This document shows, piece after piece, positions 1 through 9,028 of a DNA stretch of 64,000 nt (position 1 is its first letter; each line of letters begins with the position of its first letter). A model generated the notes under the pieces. That model ran no database searches and had not been told where the DNA came from. It saw only the letters and a list, made by a program, of their open reading frames with translations. The DNA lies in contig NZ_JAQQPZ010000001.1 in NCBI RefSeq assembly GCF_028750675.1, positions 537,327 to 601,326 on the forward strand, in the 5' to 3' direction. This DNA is from Shewanella metallivivens. Its GTDB lineage: Bacteria > Pseudomonadota > Gammaproteobacteria > Enterobacterales > Shewanellaceae. Position numbers and translations under genes: made by a program.

Positions 1-603
1 TTAATTATTGGCTCTTTAATGGCTGGTGTAGCTTATTTAGTGACCTTGTCGGTTGAAGCGATTGGTCAAATCTCTATGGTGCTGGGTAATGGTATTTTAT
101 TGATATTAATTTTCAGTTTTATTATGGCGGCAGGCTATCGAAAAATTGCCGTTTATGATGAATTTGTGGAAGGCGCAAAACAAGGCTTTAACCAGGCGAT
201 AACGCTAATTCCATATCTGATTGCGATGTTGCTTGCAATTGGTGTGTTGCGGGCGTCTGGCGCGTTAGATTATGCATTACAATTGTTAGCTTCTATTGTT
301 AATGGCTTTGGGTGGGATACACGTTTTATTGATGCTATGCCTACAGCGTTGATGAAACCATTTAGCGGCTCAGGAGCCAGAGCCATGATGCTAGAAACCA
401 TGGACCATCATGGAGTCGATTCATTTGCTGGTCGCTTAGCTGCAATATTGCAGGGCAGCACCGAAACCACATTTTATGTGTTAGCAGTTTATTTCGGCTC
501 TGTAGGTATTCGCAACGGTCGTCATGCGCTTAGTTGTGGTCTTGCTGCTGATGCGGCTGGGATCAGTGCAGCAATTGGCGTGTGTTATTGGTTTTATGGT
601 TAG
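1..603 (+). CDS. SpmA/SpmB-like nucleoside-recognition (Gate) domain membrane protein, C-terminal part
   Basis: The frame is open from the first base of the window, so the true start lies upstream; the ATG at 19 is probably internal. The visible 200 residues hold several hydrophobic helices. They also hold the SpmB-type signature: a FSGSGARAMM segment, then a LQGSTETTFYVLAVYFGS segment followed by a glycine- and alanine-rich helix. Such proteins are integral inner-membrane proteins named after Bacillus spore maturation proteins but are widespread in non-sporulating bacteria, where their substrate is not established. In related bacteria SpmA and SpmB are often fused into one protein of about 400 residues, which would fit a missing N-terminal half here. 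The gene ends at a TAG and is followed by a hairpin terminator. Confidence 0.8.
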   Translation, partial: LIIGSLMAGVAYLVTLSVEAIGQISMVLGNGILLILIFSFIMAAGYRKIAVYDEFVEGAKQGFNQAITLIPYLIAMLLAIGVLRASGALDYALQLLASIVNGFGWDTRFIDAMPTALMKPFSGSGARAMMLETMDHHGVDSFAGRLAAILQGSTETTFYVLAVYFGSVGIRNGRHALSCGLAADAAGISAAIGVCYWFYG

Positions 604-668
604 CACTTAATACTCAATGATTTCACTTAATACGGATCAGTTTTTTTGAAGCGGGATTAAACGTAAAG

Positions 669-694
669 AAAGGCCGATAGTGATATCGGCCTTT
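669..694 (+). terminator. Hairpin terminator after the SpmA/B-like gene
   Basis: A perfect 10-bp stem (AAAGGCCGAT / ATCGGCCTTT) encloses a 6-base loop. Only a short T-rich tail follows, so efficiency is uncertain. It lies 65 bases after the stop codon, between converging genes. The rest of the 604-985 gap is taken up by the inverted-repeat element at 718-983. Confidence 0.7.
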
Positions 695-717
695 ATTGAT
701 TAATGAACGCGCTATTT

Positions 718-983
718 ATACCAATCCTTTATTAGAATGTGATCTATTTTAGGCTGCGTCACTAGTCCCAGTACAATGAAAATGACTGCAGGTGTAGTCA
801 TTCTACATCAACGTCATTTGAAGTCGTAATGGGGTTTGTGATGCAACCCCGAAGGGCGAATTTATCAGCGTGGTCTTCTTTGTTAGCCTTTCTTAACGTA
901 GTGCACTATGCCCTCAAAAGGCTGCCTCGAATACCTCACTGATAACTTTCGCTAAAAGAGCAAATTCTAATGCGGATTGGTAT
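718..983. repeat. MITE-like element with terminal inverted repeats
   Basis: The left end reads ATACCAATCC followed shortly by ATTAGAATGTGATCT. The right end, read on the opposite strand, gives ATACCAATCC followed by ATTAGAATTTGCTCT. The terminal inverted repeats therefore match over about 28 bases with a few changes and one indel. There is no credible coding frame inside. An internal hairpin (GGGGTT / AACCCC, 831-850) is present. The right end abuts the letB stop codon at 986. This looks like a non-autonomous miniature element; I infer, but cannot show, that more copies exist in the genome. Confidence 0.65.
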
Positions 984-985
984 TA

Positions 986-3628
986 TTACCTAGCTTGTAC
1001 TGGTTGCCATTCGGTCCATTCGGCTAACATTTTATGTTGTAGTTTAATACGGTCATTTGCCGTTAAACGATTAGTGTCATTGGTGACATCTTGTGTCGCA
1101 ATAGCGATGCCGCCAGCAAGAATGGTTTCAAGCGACTGGGCTTCTAATTGTGCGCCAGAAAATAACCCAACATCTAATTTGATCCCTGATGCATCCCAAA
1201 ATTGACTGCTCTGATTCACGAGATGACGATATTGTGCCTTTACATGAGCATACAGCGTAATATCGATACCGCTGTCAGCTAATTGGTAGCCATCAATTTG
1301 ACCGACATTAATACCACGGAAAAACAATGGAGTGCCGACCTTAATTGACCCTAATTGGCTATCTACTAGCTGAAACCTCACGGCATCGGCAGGGACGTTA
1401 GCATCTAGGCGGGCATGATTTAACGCCGTGAATTGATTTGTTGTGGAAGTATTGTTACCAGGGATAACACCAATATACGGCCCAGTGATTAATGTGTCTG
1501 GAGCCTGGATCCCAGCAAGCGAGATTTGCGCTTCTACGACAAAAAATTCACTGTCATCGCGACTAAAACGCTCTGCATAGTCGCCATAAAGGTAGGCTTT
1601 GGCGTTAAGTGTGGTCAATGCTGGGTTAAGTTTGACTTGTGAAATCTCGCCTACTTGATGGCCTTGATAACGAATGGCGGCATTTGCAGTAATTTTTGCA
1701 CTGACGGGTAAAATCAATTCGATGACTTTTGCCTGCATTAACGCTAATTTTTGACTGTCATATAGCCTTAAATTTGCTTGGGTGACATTAGCTGATTTTG
1801 TGTCTAAATGCCCAAGAGTAATACTGCCATTTATCGCCCCTTTTAACGGCGAGACATCAATATCAACTCCGGCGAGGCTAGCATTAATAGCCACGGCATT
1901 ATTGCGCCAAAATACGGTATTAGGCTTGATTAAAGGTGCAAACTTTTTCTCGATATTGATATCAATAGTGAACTTGTCTGCTTCAGCTTGCCAATTGACT
2001 TTGCTCACGGAGCCAATTTGCATTTTTTTATAGTAAACAGGTGAGCCTTCGGCTAAGTCAGCACCATCGATACTGGTTAATGTCATCGTGCTCATTTGCT
2101 GCTTTGCATACACGCTTTTTGCTGCTTCAATTGACTCATGTAAGGTTAATCGGTCATTGGCAGCGACTAATCTATTACTTTTACCGGGCACTAGACTGAT
2201 AGCACCTTCTAGCACAGTGGTAAGATCGCGCGTGGTGACACTCACACCACCAAGTGATGCATTAATGGCGAGAGCGCTTTCGGGTACAAAAAAGCTTCCT
2301 TGAGTCACTAAACGGGTAAACTCGGGTAAGATTTCGATTTGATATTCTACCTTAGCAAAGTCTTCACTGAGATTAACGCTAACGATTTGACCAATAGGCA
2401 ATTGTTTATATCGTACTTGTGCGCCATTGCTTACACCTGTATGCGTACTTGCCTCAATGGTTAATACTAATTTGTCTGCAGTGAGCAAATCCGGCGCTTG
2501 CGTGGCTAGCTCAAATTGCATTGATTCAGTGGCGCTTAGGGTGCCGGGTAAAACACTGATGACGCTACCGGTAATTAATCGACCAACATTTTTCATGGCT
2601 TTGAGTGACAGTTCAGCCCCACTTAACCAAAAACGGCTGTCTGGTGTGATCAAGTCTTTGTATTTATGATCGACTTGAGCTGTAAATTGAACACCATCTT
2701 GAGTTAATTGCTTGCTGTCAATCTGACCAATTGTTATGCCGCGATAAACTAGCGCAGTACCTTCATCGATATCATCTGCATTGGCGGCGGTTAAGGTGAC
2801 GTTAATCCCACCGATTGCGGCTTGCTCGTCATGAAATAATGGATAAGTATCGCCATTTTTTGCCAGTTCAGTTTCTGAGCCACTGTCAAAGCTGATCCCG
2901 CCGGCTAAGATTGAGGCAATACTTTCTGTGTTGATTTTAACACCACTTAGCGAAGCGTCTATTTTTAAGCCGGACACATTCCAAAAGCGTGAATCTTTAT
3001 GCACTAAGTGTGTGTATTGTTCTTGAACGAATGCACTAATAATAATTTGTTTGTTACCATCTAAACGGTAACTGACAACACTCCCCACTGGAACTTGGCG
3101 GAAAAACACCGGAGATCCAACATCAATCGAACCGAGTTTAGGTGCTTTAAGTTCCACCATAATCCCTTCGCTACCAGGTAAAATGGCAGGGGCCTCACGC
3201 TGTGCTTCAAACTCGGTGGTCGATCGACCTTCGCCAGGTTGAATTGCGATGTAATTACCAGAGAAAAGGGTATCTAAGCCTTCGACACCGGTAATACTGG
3301 CTTTGGGTTTGACTAACCAAAATAGGGTGTTTTTATTTAAAAAAGGGTCCGCGCGATAATCCATAATCACTTTGACGTTGACACCTTTGAGATCATCGTC
3401 AATGCCAATGTCAGACACCTTACCTACGGTCAGCCCTTGATATTTCACGAGCGTTTTGCCAATGTCGATGCCGGCAGCACTTGGAAAATGGATCATAATT
3501 TCGATACCAGATTCTTTGATACTTTTTACCCCAAGCCAAGCGCCTAAAATCAACGCGACCACGGGTAATAACCAGATTGGCGAGAATAATTTTTTCTTCA
3601 CAACTTTAGGTGATTCAATTTGTGTCAT
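986..3628 (-). CDS. letB: LetB/YebT-type MCE protein with seven MCE domains
   Basis: The product is an 880-residue envelope protein with one N-terminal membrane anchor (about residues 14-34) and seven tandem MCE (MlaD-like) repeats of roughly 115 residues, the number found in E. coli LetB (YebT). In E. coli LetB forms a stacked hexameric tunnel spanning the periplasm for phospholipid transport. The open frame extends to 3667, but the ATG at 3628 is preferred. It starts directly at the conserved MTQIE region, follows a GGA-containing ribosome site and overlaps the upstream PqiA-like gene by 14 bases, indicating translational coupling. The neighbours msrC, proQ and prc match the E. coli proQ-msrC-letA-letB neighbourhood, supporting the assignment over PqiB, which has only three MCE domains. 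Confidence 0.9.
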   Translation of the reverse strand: MTQIESPKVVKKKLFSPIWLLPVVALILGAWLGVKSIKESGIEIMIHFPSAAGIDIGKTLVKYQGLTVGKVSDIGIDDDLKGVNVKVIMDYRADPFLNKNTLFWLVKPKASITGVEGLDTLFSGNYIAIQPGEGRSTTEFEAQREAPAILPGSEGIMVELKAPKLGSIDVGSPVFFRQVPVGSVVSYRLDGNKQIIISAFVQEQYTHLVHKDSRFWNVSGLKIDASLSGVKINTESIASILAGGISFDSGSETELAKNGDTYPLFHDEQAAIGGINVTLTAANADDIDEGTALVYRGITIGQIDSKQLTQDGVQFTAQVDHKYKDLITPDSRFWLSGAELSLKAMKNVGRLITGSVISVLPGTLSATESMQFELATQAPDLLTADKLVLTIEASTHTGVSNGAQVRYKQLPIGQIVSVNLSEDFAKVEYQIEILPEFTRLVTQGSFFVPESALAINASLGGVSVTTRDLTTVLEGAISLVPGKSNRLVAANDRLTLHESIEAAKSVYAKQQMSTMTLTSIDGADLAEGSPVYYKKMQIGSVSKVNWQAEADKFTIDINIEKKFAPLIKPNTVFWRNNAVAINASLAGVDIDVSPLKGAINGSITLGHLDTKSANVTQANLRLYDSQKLALMQAKVIELILPVSAKITANAAIRYQGHQVGEISQVKLNPALTTLNAKAYLYGDYAERFSRDDSEFFVVEAQISLAGIQAPDTLITGPYIGVIPGNNTSTTNQFTALNHARLDANVPADAVRFQLVDSQLGSIKVGTPLFFRGINVGQIDGYQLADSGIDITLYAHVKAQYRHLVNQSSQFWDASGIKLDVGLFSGAQLEAQSLETILAGGIAIATQDVTNDTNRLTANDRIKLQHKMLAEWTEWQPVQAR

Positions 3629-4310
3629 GTGTTTTTTCCAAGCGGTCCCAGAGTAAACGAGTATCAAGCACTTTGGCGGCTAATTGAGTCAGTAGAATCA
3701 CTAAGGCAAAAGCCGTCGCAGCAGGTGCGGGTTTAGCGTCAAGTAACTGCCCCATATTGACAAGGGCAACCGTCAACGAAATAACAAATAGATCAAGCAT
3801 CGACCAACGGCCGATCCATTCAATAACATGAAAACCTACCATGAGTTTTCTTTTTGATATGGGCAAATTAAAACTGATCGCCGCCAGATAGGTCGCGAGA
3901 CCAAATATTTTTAACCATGGCACTAAAATACTGGCGGTAAACACAATAATGGCGATGGGAAACATGCCCGTTTGTACTAAGTGGCTAATACCGCTAAAAA
4001 TGGTGTCGTTAGTCACCACCCCACGGTTAGTTAATAGGGTAATCGGATACACATTCGCCAATACTAATAATATGGTTGCTGTGACCAATAAAGCCCAGCT
4101 TTGTTGCACACTAGCGTAATTGCGTGTGGCTAGTTTACTATAACAACGGCGACAATTACTGTGTGTGATCAGATTGAGTTTCTTACACACAGGACACAAG
4201 CATAAGCCCATTTGGTTTCCCTGGATATGCGCAGGTGCCGTGTCCGTATCATGGCTTAAGGGGAGCGGTACTGCATTGACAACCTGCTTGGCAGTGTGTT
4301 TAGTGCTCAT
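3615..4310 (-). CDS. PqiA-family membrane protein (second LetA-like half)
   Basis: This 231-residue protein has a zinc-ribbon-like start (CLCPVCKK then CRRC) followed by four predicted membrane helices, the layout of one PqiA domain. E. coli LetA (YebS) carries two such domains in one chain of about 427 residues. Here the two domains are separate genes, and this is the one adjacent to letB. It is expected to be the inner-membrane partner that feeds the LetB tunnel. The start at 4310 is an ATG with GGAG eight bases upstream; a TTG two codons earlier is less likely. It overlaps the upstream gene by 11 bases and letB by 14, so the three genes form one coupled operon. Confidence 0.85.
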   Translation of the reverse strand: MSTKHTAKQVVNAVPLPLSHDTDTAPAHIQGNQMGLCLCPVCKKLNLITHSNCRRCYSKLATRNYASVQQSWALLVTATILLVLANVYPITLLTNRGVVTNDTIFSGISHLVQTGMFPIAIIVFTASILVPWLKIFGLATYLAAISFNLPISKRKLMVGFHVIEWIGRWSMLDLFVISLTVALVNMGQLLDAKPAPAATAFALVILLTQLAAKVLDTRLLWDRLEKTHDTN

Positions 4311-4983
4311 CAACAAAACTCCACATATGCTCGAGATTATATTCGCGCTGTAAAAATAGAATAATCACAAACAACATCGTAAAACTGAATGTACCCATAC
4401 CAAAATACACATCTGAGAAATCAGACAGTTGAAAAGCCGACACTAAAAAACTAATCACATAAATTTCCAACATGGTCATTTGGGCAATCAGTCCTTGGTT
4501 TTTAAGTAAGGTTGTGTAGGTGCGCTGCCAAAAAGATTGTTGTAGTTTTAATTTAACAATTAGGACTTGCGTCAATATCGATAAAATCAATACTGCAGGG
4601 GCAATCACCGCAGCCACCATCACAGCCAGTCCAACAACCCAATAACCTTGTGCCCACACCGCAATTGCTGCCTCAAAAACCGTTGTGGTTCTGATACTGC
4701 CTAAAAAATGAATTTCAAGTACGGGTAATAAGTTCGCCGGGATAAAAATAATGAGTGCGGCAATACACAACGCAAGCATGCCGTTTATCGAGCAATAAGG
4801 TGCATCATATAATGCAGTATCACAACGAGGACAGAGCGCTCGAGCACTAGAAGGAAGCGCACGTTTTCGTACTGCCAAATCACAGGAACGGCATAAAATA
4901 ATTGAATCATGATCATCAAGTTCATGCATCAAAAGTGGTTTAATCCATATCAAAAGCGCTGAGTAAAAAGAAGGCAATGACAT
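4300..4983 (-). CDS. PqiA-family membrane protein (first LetA-like half)
   Basis: This 227-residue protein has two CxxC pairs near its N-terminus (CRSC and CPRC) forming a zinc-ribbon-like module, then four hydrophobic helices of the PqiA domain. It is first in the leftward letA-like/letA-like/letB operon and probably forms the inner-membrane part of the lipid-transport complex together with the next gene. The start is not fully certain. The ATG at 4983 has AAGG four bases upstream, while the ATG at 4929 (MHELDD) has no ribosome site but lies closer to the zinc ribbon. The longer open frame up to 5043 begins with TTG and is unlikely. Confidence 0.82.
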   Translation of the reverse strand: MSLPSFYSALLIWIKPLLMHELDDHDSIILCRSCDLAVRKRALPSSARALCPRCDTALYDAPYCSINGMLALCIAALIIFIPANLLPVLEIHFLGSIRTTTVFEAAIAVWAQGYWVVGLAVMVAAVIAPAVLILSILTQVLIVKLKLQQSFWQRTYTTLLKNQGLIAQMTMLEIYVISFLVSAFQLSDFSDVYFGMGTFSFTMLFVIILFLQREYNLEHMWSFVDEH

Positions 4984-5109
4984 CTGCCTTGTTATCTGGT
5001 TTCTTGAATCATTGCCAATAATGACAACCTGACAAAATATCAATGTTACTTGATAATATCAGAATAATCAGAACACTTGCATCATAAGTTAAATGTGTGA
5101 GATTCTATG

Positions 5110-5129
5110 TACTGTATATAAAAACAGTG
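5110..5129 (+). promoter_or_regulatory. LexA (SOS) box upstream of yebG
   Basis: The site reads TACTGTATATAAAAACAGTG, which matches the gammaproteobacterial LexA consensus CTGT-N8-ACAG exactly in its half-sites. It ends 11 bases before the yebG start codon and overlaps the likely transcription start region. The established SOS control of yebG in E. coli supports the call. Confidence 0.93.
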
Positions 5130-5140
5130 AGGATTATATC

Positions 5141-5434
5141 ATGGCAGTGATTACCCAATTTGTCGTGGTTAGAGAAGGGGTGGAAAAGATGACATTCACA
5201 TCGAAGAAGGAGGCCGATGCCTACGATAAGATGCTTGATATTGCCGACAATCTGCTTCCTTTTTTGGCCCAAGCAGACATCGAACTTGACGAAAATAAGT
5301 GCGAACAACTCGCATTTTACATGGCAAACAATAAAGATGAGCTTTCTAACTTGCTAAAAGGCACAGTAAAGGTTAAAACCCCTCCTGCAGCCAAAGTCAA
5401 AAAGACCACTGCGAAAAATACTCCAACAGAATAA
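5141..5434 (+). CDS. yebG: YebG, SOS-induced DNA-damage protein
   Basis: The 97-residue product closely follows E. coli YebG over its N-terminal part: FVVVREGVEKMTFTSKKEAD then AYDKMLDIADNLL. YebG is a small LexA-regulated protein induced by DNA damage; its molecular role is not established. The C-terminus is a basic, proline- and threonine-containing tail, unlike the acidic tail of the E. coli protein. The start at 5141 is chosen because it begins at the conserved MAV, has GAGG about eight bases upstream and lies just behind the LexA box. An in-frame ATG at 5093 lies upstream of the operator and would put the LexA box inside the gene. Divergent from the letA-like operon. Confidence 0.93.
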   Translation: MAVITQFVVVREGVEKMTFTSKKEADAYDKMLDIADNLLPFLAQADIELDENKCEQLAFYMANNKDELSNLLKGTVKVKTPPAAKVKKTTAKNTPTE

Positions 5435-5484
5435 CGACGTTAATGCTTTCAGCCAGCAATTAACGTCAGTGTTAAGGAATGAAA

Positions 5485-5943
5485 ATGAAAACCGAATTTT
5501 ACCAAACATTAAATCGTCAAGCTCAAGCATTACTTGAAGGCGAGGATGATTTAATTGCGGCAATGGCTAACTTTTCAGCATTACTCAATGATAATCTTGC
5601 TGACTTAAATTGGGCAGGATTTTACATTAAGCGCGGTGAGCAATTAGTATTAGGCCCGTTTCAAGGTAAAGTCGCTTGTACACGAATTGCTATCGGCAAA
5701 GGGGTTTGTGGCACTGCGGCTGCTTTGAATACGACCCAACGCGTTGCCGATGTACATGAATTCGATGGCCACATTGCTTGTGATTCGGCCAGTAATTCTG
5801 AAATCGTTATCCCTGTTCGCCAGGGCGAAGAAGTGGTAGCCGTTTTAGACATCGACAGTCCATTATTGAATCGTTTTGATGAAGAGGATCAAATTGGTCT
5901 GGAAATGATGGTAAAAAGTTTCGAATCTGGCTTATTTGCTTAA
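5485..5943 (+). CDS. msrC: Free methionine-(R)-sulfoxide reductase MsrC (GAF domain)
   Basis: This is a single GAF-domain protein of 152 residues that reduces free methionine-R-sulfoxide in the cytoplasm. The family signature is clear: FQGKVACTRI, GKGVCGTA and HIACDSASNSEIV. They carry three cysteines at 65, 75 and 99, with the same 10- and 24-residue spacing as Cys84, Cys94 and Cys118 of the E. coli enzyme. The start is the second of two close ATG codons: AAGGA at 5474-5478 lies six bases before 5485 but only touches the ATG at 5479. The gene sits between yebG and proQ, as msrC (yebR) sits next to proQ in E. coli. Confidence 0.93.
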   Translation: MKTEFYQTLNRQAQALLEGEDDLIAAMANFSALLNDNLADLNWAGFYIKRGEQLVLGPFQGKVACTRIAIGKGVCGTAAALNTTQRVADVHEFDGHIACDSASNSEIVIPVRQGEEVVAVLDIDSPLLNRFDEEDQIGLEMMVKSFESGLFA

Positions 5944-6217
5944 ATAGCGAACAAATAAGGCTAAATCATAGTCGCATTCGCTGCTGCGAGCTTTATAATA
6001 CGCAGCTGTACACATTTGTACTGGATTTCATTGTCAGCGATGATTTAAGCTGATAGCAAGTTTGGTTAAATTGTTAAGGTTTGTTTCAATGACTTTAGCA
6101 AACAGGCGGATAGTGATAATTTGTACGTTAGGCTTTAAATACAAAGCTTAGCGAAAGATGAACGACTGCATGGCATACTCTGCCCAGAACAGTCCCTTTA
6201 TTAACGTGGAAGTAAAA

Positions 6218-6838
6218 ATGGAATCAACAGACAAGTTGACCGATACCAACGCAATATTAGCGTATTTATATGAAACCTTTCCTTTATGCTTTATTGCTGA
6301 GGGTGAAACTAAACCATTAAAAATTGGTCTATTTCAAGACTTGGCTGAACGGTTAGCTGATGATTCTAAAGTCAGTAAGACACAATTACGTGTTGCACTA
6401 CGTCGTTACACAAGTAGCTGGCGTTACCTAAAGGGTGTTAAAGCCGGTGCACAACGCATCGATCTTGATGGCAATGATTGTGGTGAATTAGAACAAGAAC
6501 ATATTGATCACGCTCAAGCGACGTTAAAAGAAAGTCAAGAAAAGGCTAAAGCTAAACGTCAAGCACAGGCGCCTAAAAATGCAGCTAAAAAGCCTGCAAA
6601 GAAAGCTGCACCTAAACGTGCACCAGTGAAAAAAGAACGTCCAGCACCTGTCGCTGCGCCTGTTGTTAAATTAGAGCCTGCAAAGCTTGAAGAATTAAAA
6701 CAAAAGCAACGAGTCAATGTTAAATTAGGTGCAACACCAGTTCCGGGTGTCGTTACCGACATTAATAAAGAAGATGTGCATGTTCAGTTAGACACTGGCT
6801 TGACCATCAAAGTACGTGCAGAGCACATACTATTATAG
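6218..6838 (+). CDS. proQ: RNA chaperone ProQ
   Basis: The 206-residue protein has three parts. The N-terminal FinO/ProQ RNA-binding domain (about 1-115) includes the LYETFPLCF and LRVALRRYTSSWRYLK segments. A lysine/alanine/proline-rich linker follows (about 120-160), and a small Tudor-like C-terminal domain ends the chain. E. coli ProQ has the same build at 232 residues and binds many sRNAs and mRNA 3' ends. The ATG at 6218 follows GTGGAAG and begins right at the family start; the frame is open back to an ATG at 6158, which adds 20 unconserved residues. About 270 bases separate msrC from this start and show no other clear gene. prc follows after 21 bases. Confidence 0.93.
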   Translation: MESTDKLTDTNAILAYLYETFPLCFIAEGETKPLKIGLFQDLAERLADDSKVSKTQLRVALRRYTSSWRYLKGVKAGAQRIDLDGNDCGELEQEHIDHAQATLKESQEKAKAKRQAQAPKNAAKKPAKKAAPKRAPVKKERPAPVAAPVVKLEPAKLEELKQKQRVNVKLGATPVPGVVTDINKEDVHVQLDTGLTIKVRAEHILL

Positions 6839-6859
6839 AAATTTAAGGAGTACTTGTTG

Positions 6860-8911
6860 ATGCGAAAACTTACCTTGGCCGTGTCGATTGCCAGCTTATT
6901 TGTCGGCTTTTCGGCGTGGGCAATATCACCAACGATTCAAATCAGCGAGTTACCCAAGCTAGCACAAGAGCCGCAACACAAAGTGGCTAGCAAGCGAGTA
7001 ACCACATTGTTTACTCGCTCGCACTATCATCGCTTTAACCTAGATGATGCCTTCTCAGAGCAAATCTACTCACGTTTTCTTGAGCAATTAGACTATCGCC
7101 GTAATGTGCTAACCGCAGAAGACATTGCCAGCTTTGATCAGTATAAAAATCAATTTGATGACATGGTGACCAGTGGCGATATTAGCCCAGCGTTTACTAT
7201 GTATGATTTAGTTCAGAAACGTCGTTATGAGCGTTTTGCTTATGCACTAACATTGCTTGACAAAGAGTTTGATTTTACCAAAGCCGGTGATGCCTATGAG
7301 TTCGACCGTGAAGACGCCGCTTGGCCAAAAGATGAAGCCGAAGTTAATGAATTGTGGCGTCAACGCGTTAAGTACGATGCATTAAATTTAAAGCTAACGG
7401 GTAAAAAATGGCCTGAAATTGTTGAAGTTTTAGAAAAACGCTATAACAATGCCATTAAGCGTTTAAGTCAAACTCAAAGCGAAGATGTGTTTCAAAGTGT
7501 TATGAACGCTTTTGCTCGTAGCGTTGAGCCTCATACTAGTTATTTGTCGCCTCGCAATGCAGAACGTTTCCAAATGGAAATGAACTTAAGCCTCGAAGGC
7601 ATTGGTGCTGTATTGCAAATGGATGATGACTATACCGTGATTAAAAGCTTGGTTGCTGGTGGCCCCGCGGCTAACAGCGAAAAGTTATCGCCAGAAGATA
7701 AAATTATCGGTGTGGGACAAAAAGGCAATGATATTGTTGATGTCATAGGCTGGCGCTTAGATGATGTTGTTGATTTGATTAAAGGGCCAAAAGGCAGTGA
7801 AGTTGTACTGCAAATTTTGCCTAAAAAGGGTGGCGCTAACGCAAAAACCTTTGAAGTGACTATCACGCGTGACAAAATTCGTTTAGAAGACCGTGCCGCT
7901 ACCTCAAAAGTGGTTGAGCCAACAGAAGGTCAGTACGCTAACCGTAAAGTCGGTGTGATTCAAATTCCTGGTTTTTATATGAATTTGTCACAAGACGTTG
8001 CTAAAGAAATTACTAAGCTTGAACAAGATAATGTTGAAGGAATTATTATCGACCTTCGTGGTAATGGCGGTGGTGCGTTAACCGAAGCAACATTATTAAC
8101 GGGTTTGTTTATTGATATGGGGCCCGTTGTACAAATACGCGATGCCAATGGCGGTGTTAATCAAAACCGTGATAATGACGGCAAGAGTGCTTATACCGGT
8201 CCATTAACCGTTATGGTTGACCGTTATAGTGCCTCGGCCTCGGAGATTTTTGCTGCGGCATTGCAAGATTACGATCGTGCCTTAATTGTGGGTGAATCAA
8301 CCTTTGGTAAAGGTACTGTGCAACAACACAAGAGCCTAGGTCGCATTTATGATATGTACGAAAAGCCCATTGGCCATGTGCAGTATACGATTGCGAAGTT
8401 TTACCGAATAAATGGCGGCAGCACTCAGTTAAAAGGGGTGACACCTGATGTTCGATTCCCGAGTGCCTTAGAGCCTGGAGAATATGGTGAGTCAGAAGAA
8501 AAAAATGCGCTACCTTGGGATAAAGTGCCTGTGGCGCAATACAATACTCTAGGTAACGTAACCCCAAACTTAATCAGTATGTTAGATGCCAAACACAAAG
8601 CGCGTATTAGTACTGATACTGAGTTCAGCTATATATACGAAGACATTAATGAGTTTAAAAAGCATCACAAAGACAAGACTATCTCCTTGGTTGAAAGTGA
8701 GCGTATTGCTTCTCGTGAGTCAGATGATAAACGTGCCCTAGACCGTGCTAATGCTCGCCGCGTTCAAGAAGGTCTTGAAGTGGTTAAATCGCTAGATGAC
8801 ATTGAAACAACTGACGAAAGTAAATTACCTGATGCATTTTTAGATGAAACAGCCTATATCACTTTAGATATGGCAGATGCCGAAAAAATGGCGAAAGCTG
8901 CAGCTAAGTAA
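6860..8911 (+). CDS. prc: Tail-specific carboxy-terminal protease Prc (Tsp)
   Basis: This periplasmic S41 protease has 683 residues, close to E. coli Prc (682). It degrades substrates with nonpolar C-termini and controls murein hydrolases and lipoproteins. A signal peptide is visible at residues 1-20, ending near FSAWA. A PDZ domain lies around 235-320 (GIGAVLQMDDDYTV onward). The catalytic region has YSASASEIFAAAL and STFGKGTVQQ, giving Ser459 and Lys484 as the serine/lysine dyad by alignment with Ser452/Lys477. The ATG at 6860 lies nine bases after AAGGAG; two TTG codons just before it are too close to that site. It probably forms an operon with proQ and ends at a strong terminator. Confidence 0.95.
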   Translation: MRKLTLAVSIASLFVGFSAWAISPTIQISELPKLAQEPQHKVASKRVTTLFTRSHYHRFNLDDAFSEQIYSRFLEQLDYRRNVLTAEDIASFDQYKNQFDDMVTSGDISPAFTMYDLVQKRRYERFAYALTLLDKEFDFTKAGDAYEFDREDAAWPKDEAEVNELWRQRVKYDALNLKLTGKKWPEIVEVLEKRYNNAIKRLSQTQSEDVFQSVMNAFARSVEPHTSYLSPRNAERFQMEMNLSLEGIGAVLQMDDDYTVIKSLVAGGPAANSEKLSPEDKIIGVGQKGNDIVDVIGWRLDDVVDLIKGPKGSEVVLQILPKKGGANAKTFEVTITRDKIRLEDRAATSKVVEPTEGQYANRKVGVIQIPGFYMNLSQDVAKEITKLEQDNVEGIIIDLRGNGGGALTEATLLTGLFIDMGPVVQIRDANGGVNQNRDNDGKSAYTGPLTVMVDRYSASASEIFAAALQDYDRALIVGESTFGKGTVQQHKSLGRIYDMYEKPIGHVQYTIAKFYRINGGSTQLKGVTPDVRFPSALEPGEYGESEEKNALPWDKVPVAQYNTLGNVTPNLISMLDAKHKARISTDTEFSYIYEDINEFKKHHKDKTISLVESERIASRESDDKRALDRANARRVQEGLEVVKSLDDIETTDESKLPDAFLDETAYITLDMADAEKMAKAAAK

Positions 8912-8926
8912 ACGGTAACATTACAC

Positions 8927-8954
8927 AAAAAAACGCGCTTAAGGCGCGTTTTTT
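8927..8954 (+). terminator. Rho-independent terminator after prc
   Basis: The hairpin ACGCGC-ttaag-GCGCGT is flanked by a run of A upstream and six T downstream, 15 bases after the prc stop codon. Confidence 0.9.
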
Positions 8955-9028
8955 CTTAACATTATCAAGAGACTTAATGATATTGACTATCACTAAGTGA
9001 AAATGAGTTTGTTCGAAAAGGATCGAGT

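Noticed and set aside
1..603. Sporulation function from the SpmA/SpmB resemblance
   Set aside because: The surrounding genes are those of a non-sporulating gammaproteobacterium; the name is historical.
8211..8567. Open frame opposite prc
   Set aside because: It lies entirely antisense to the conserved catalytic region of prc and has no ribosome site or recognisable family.
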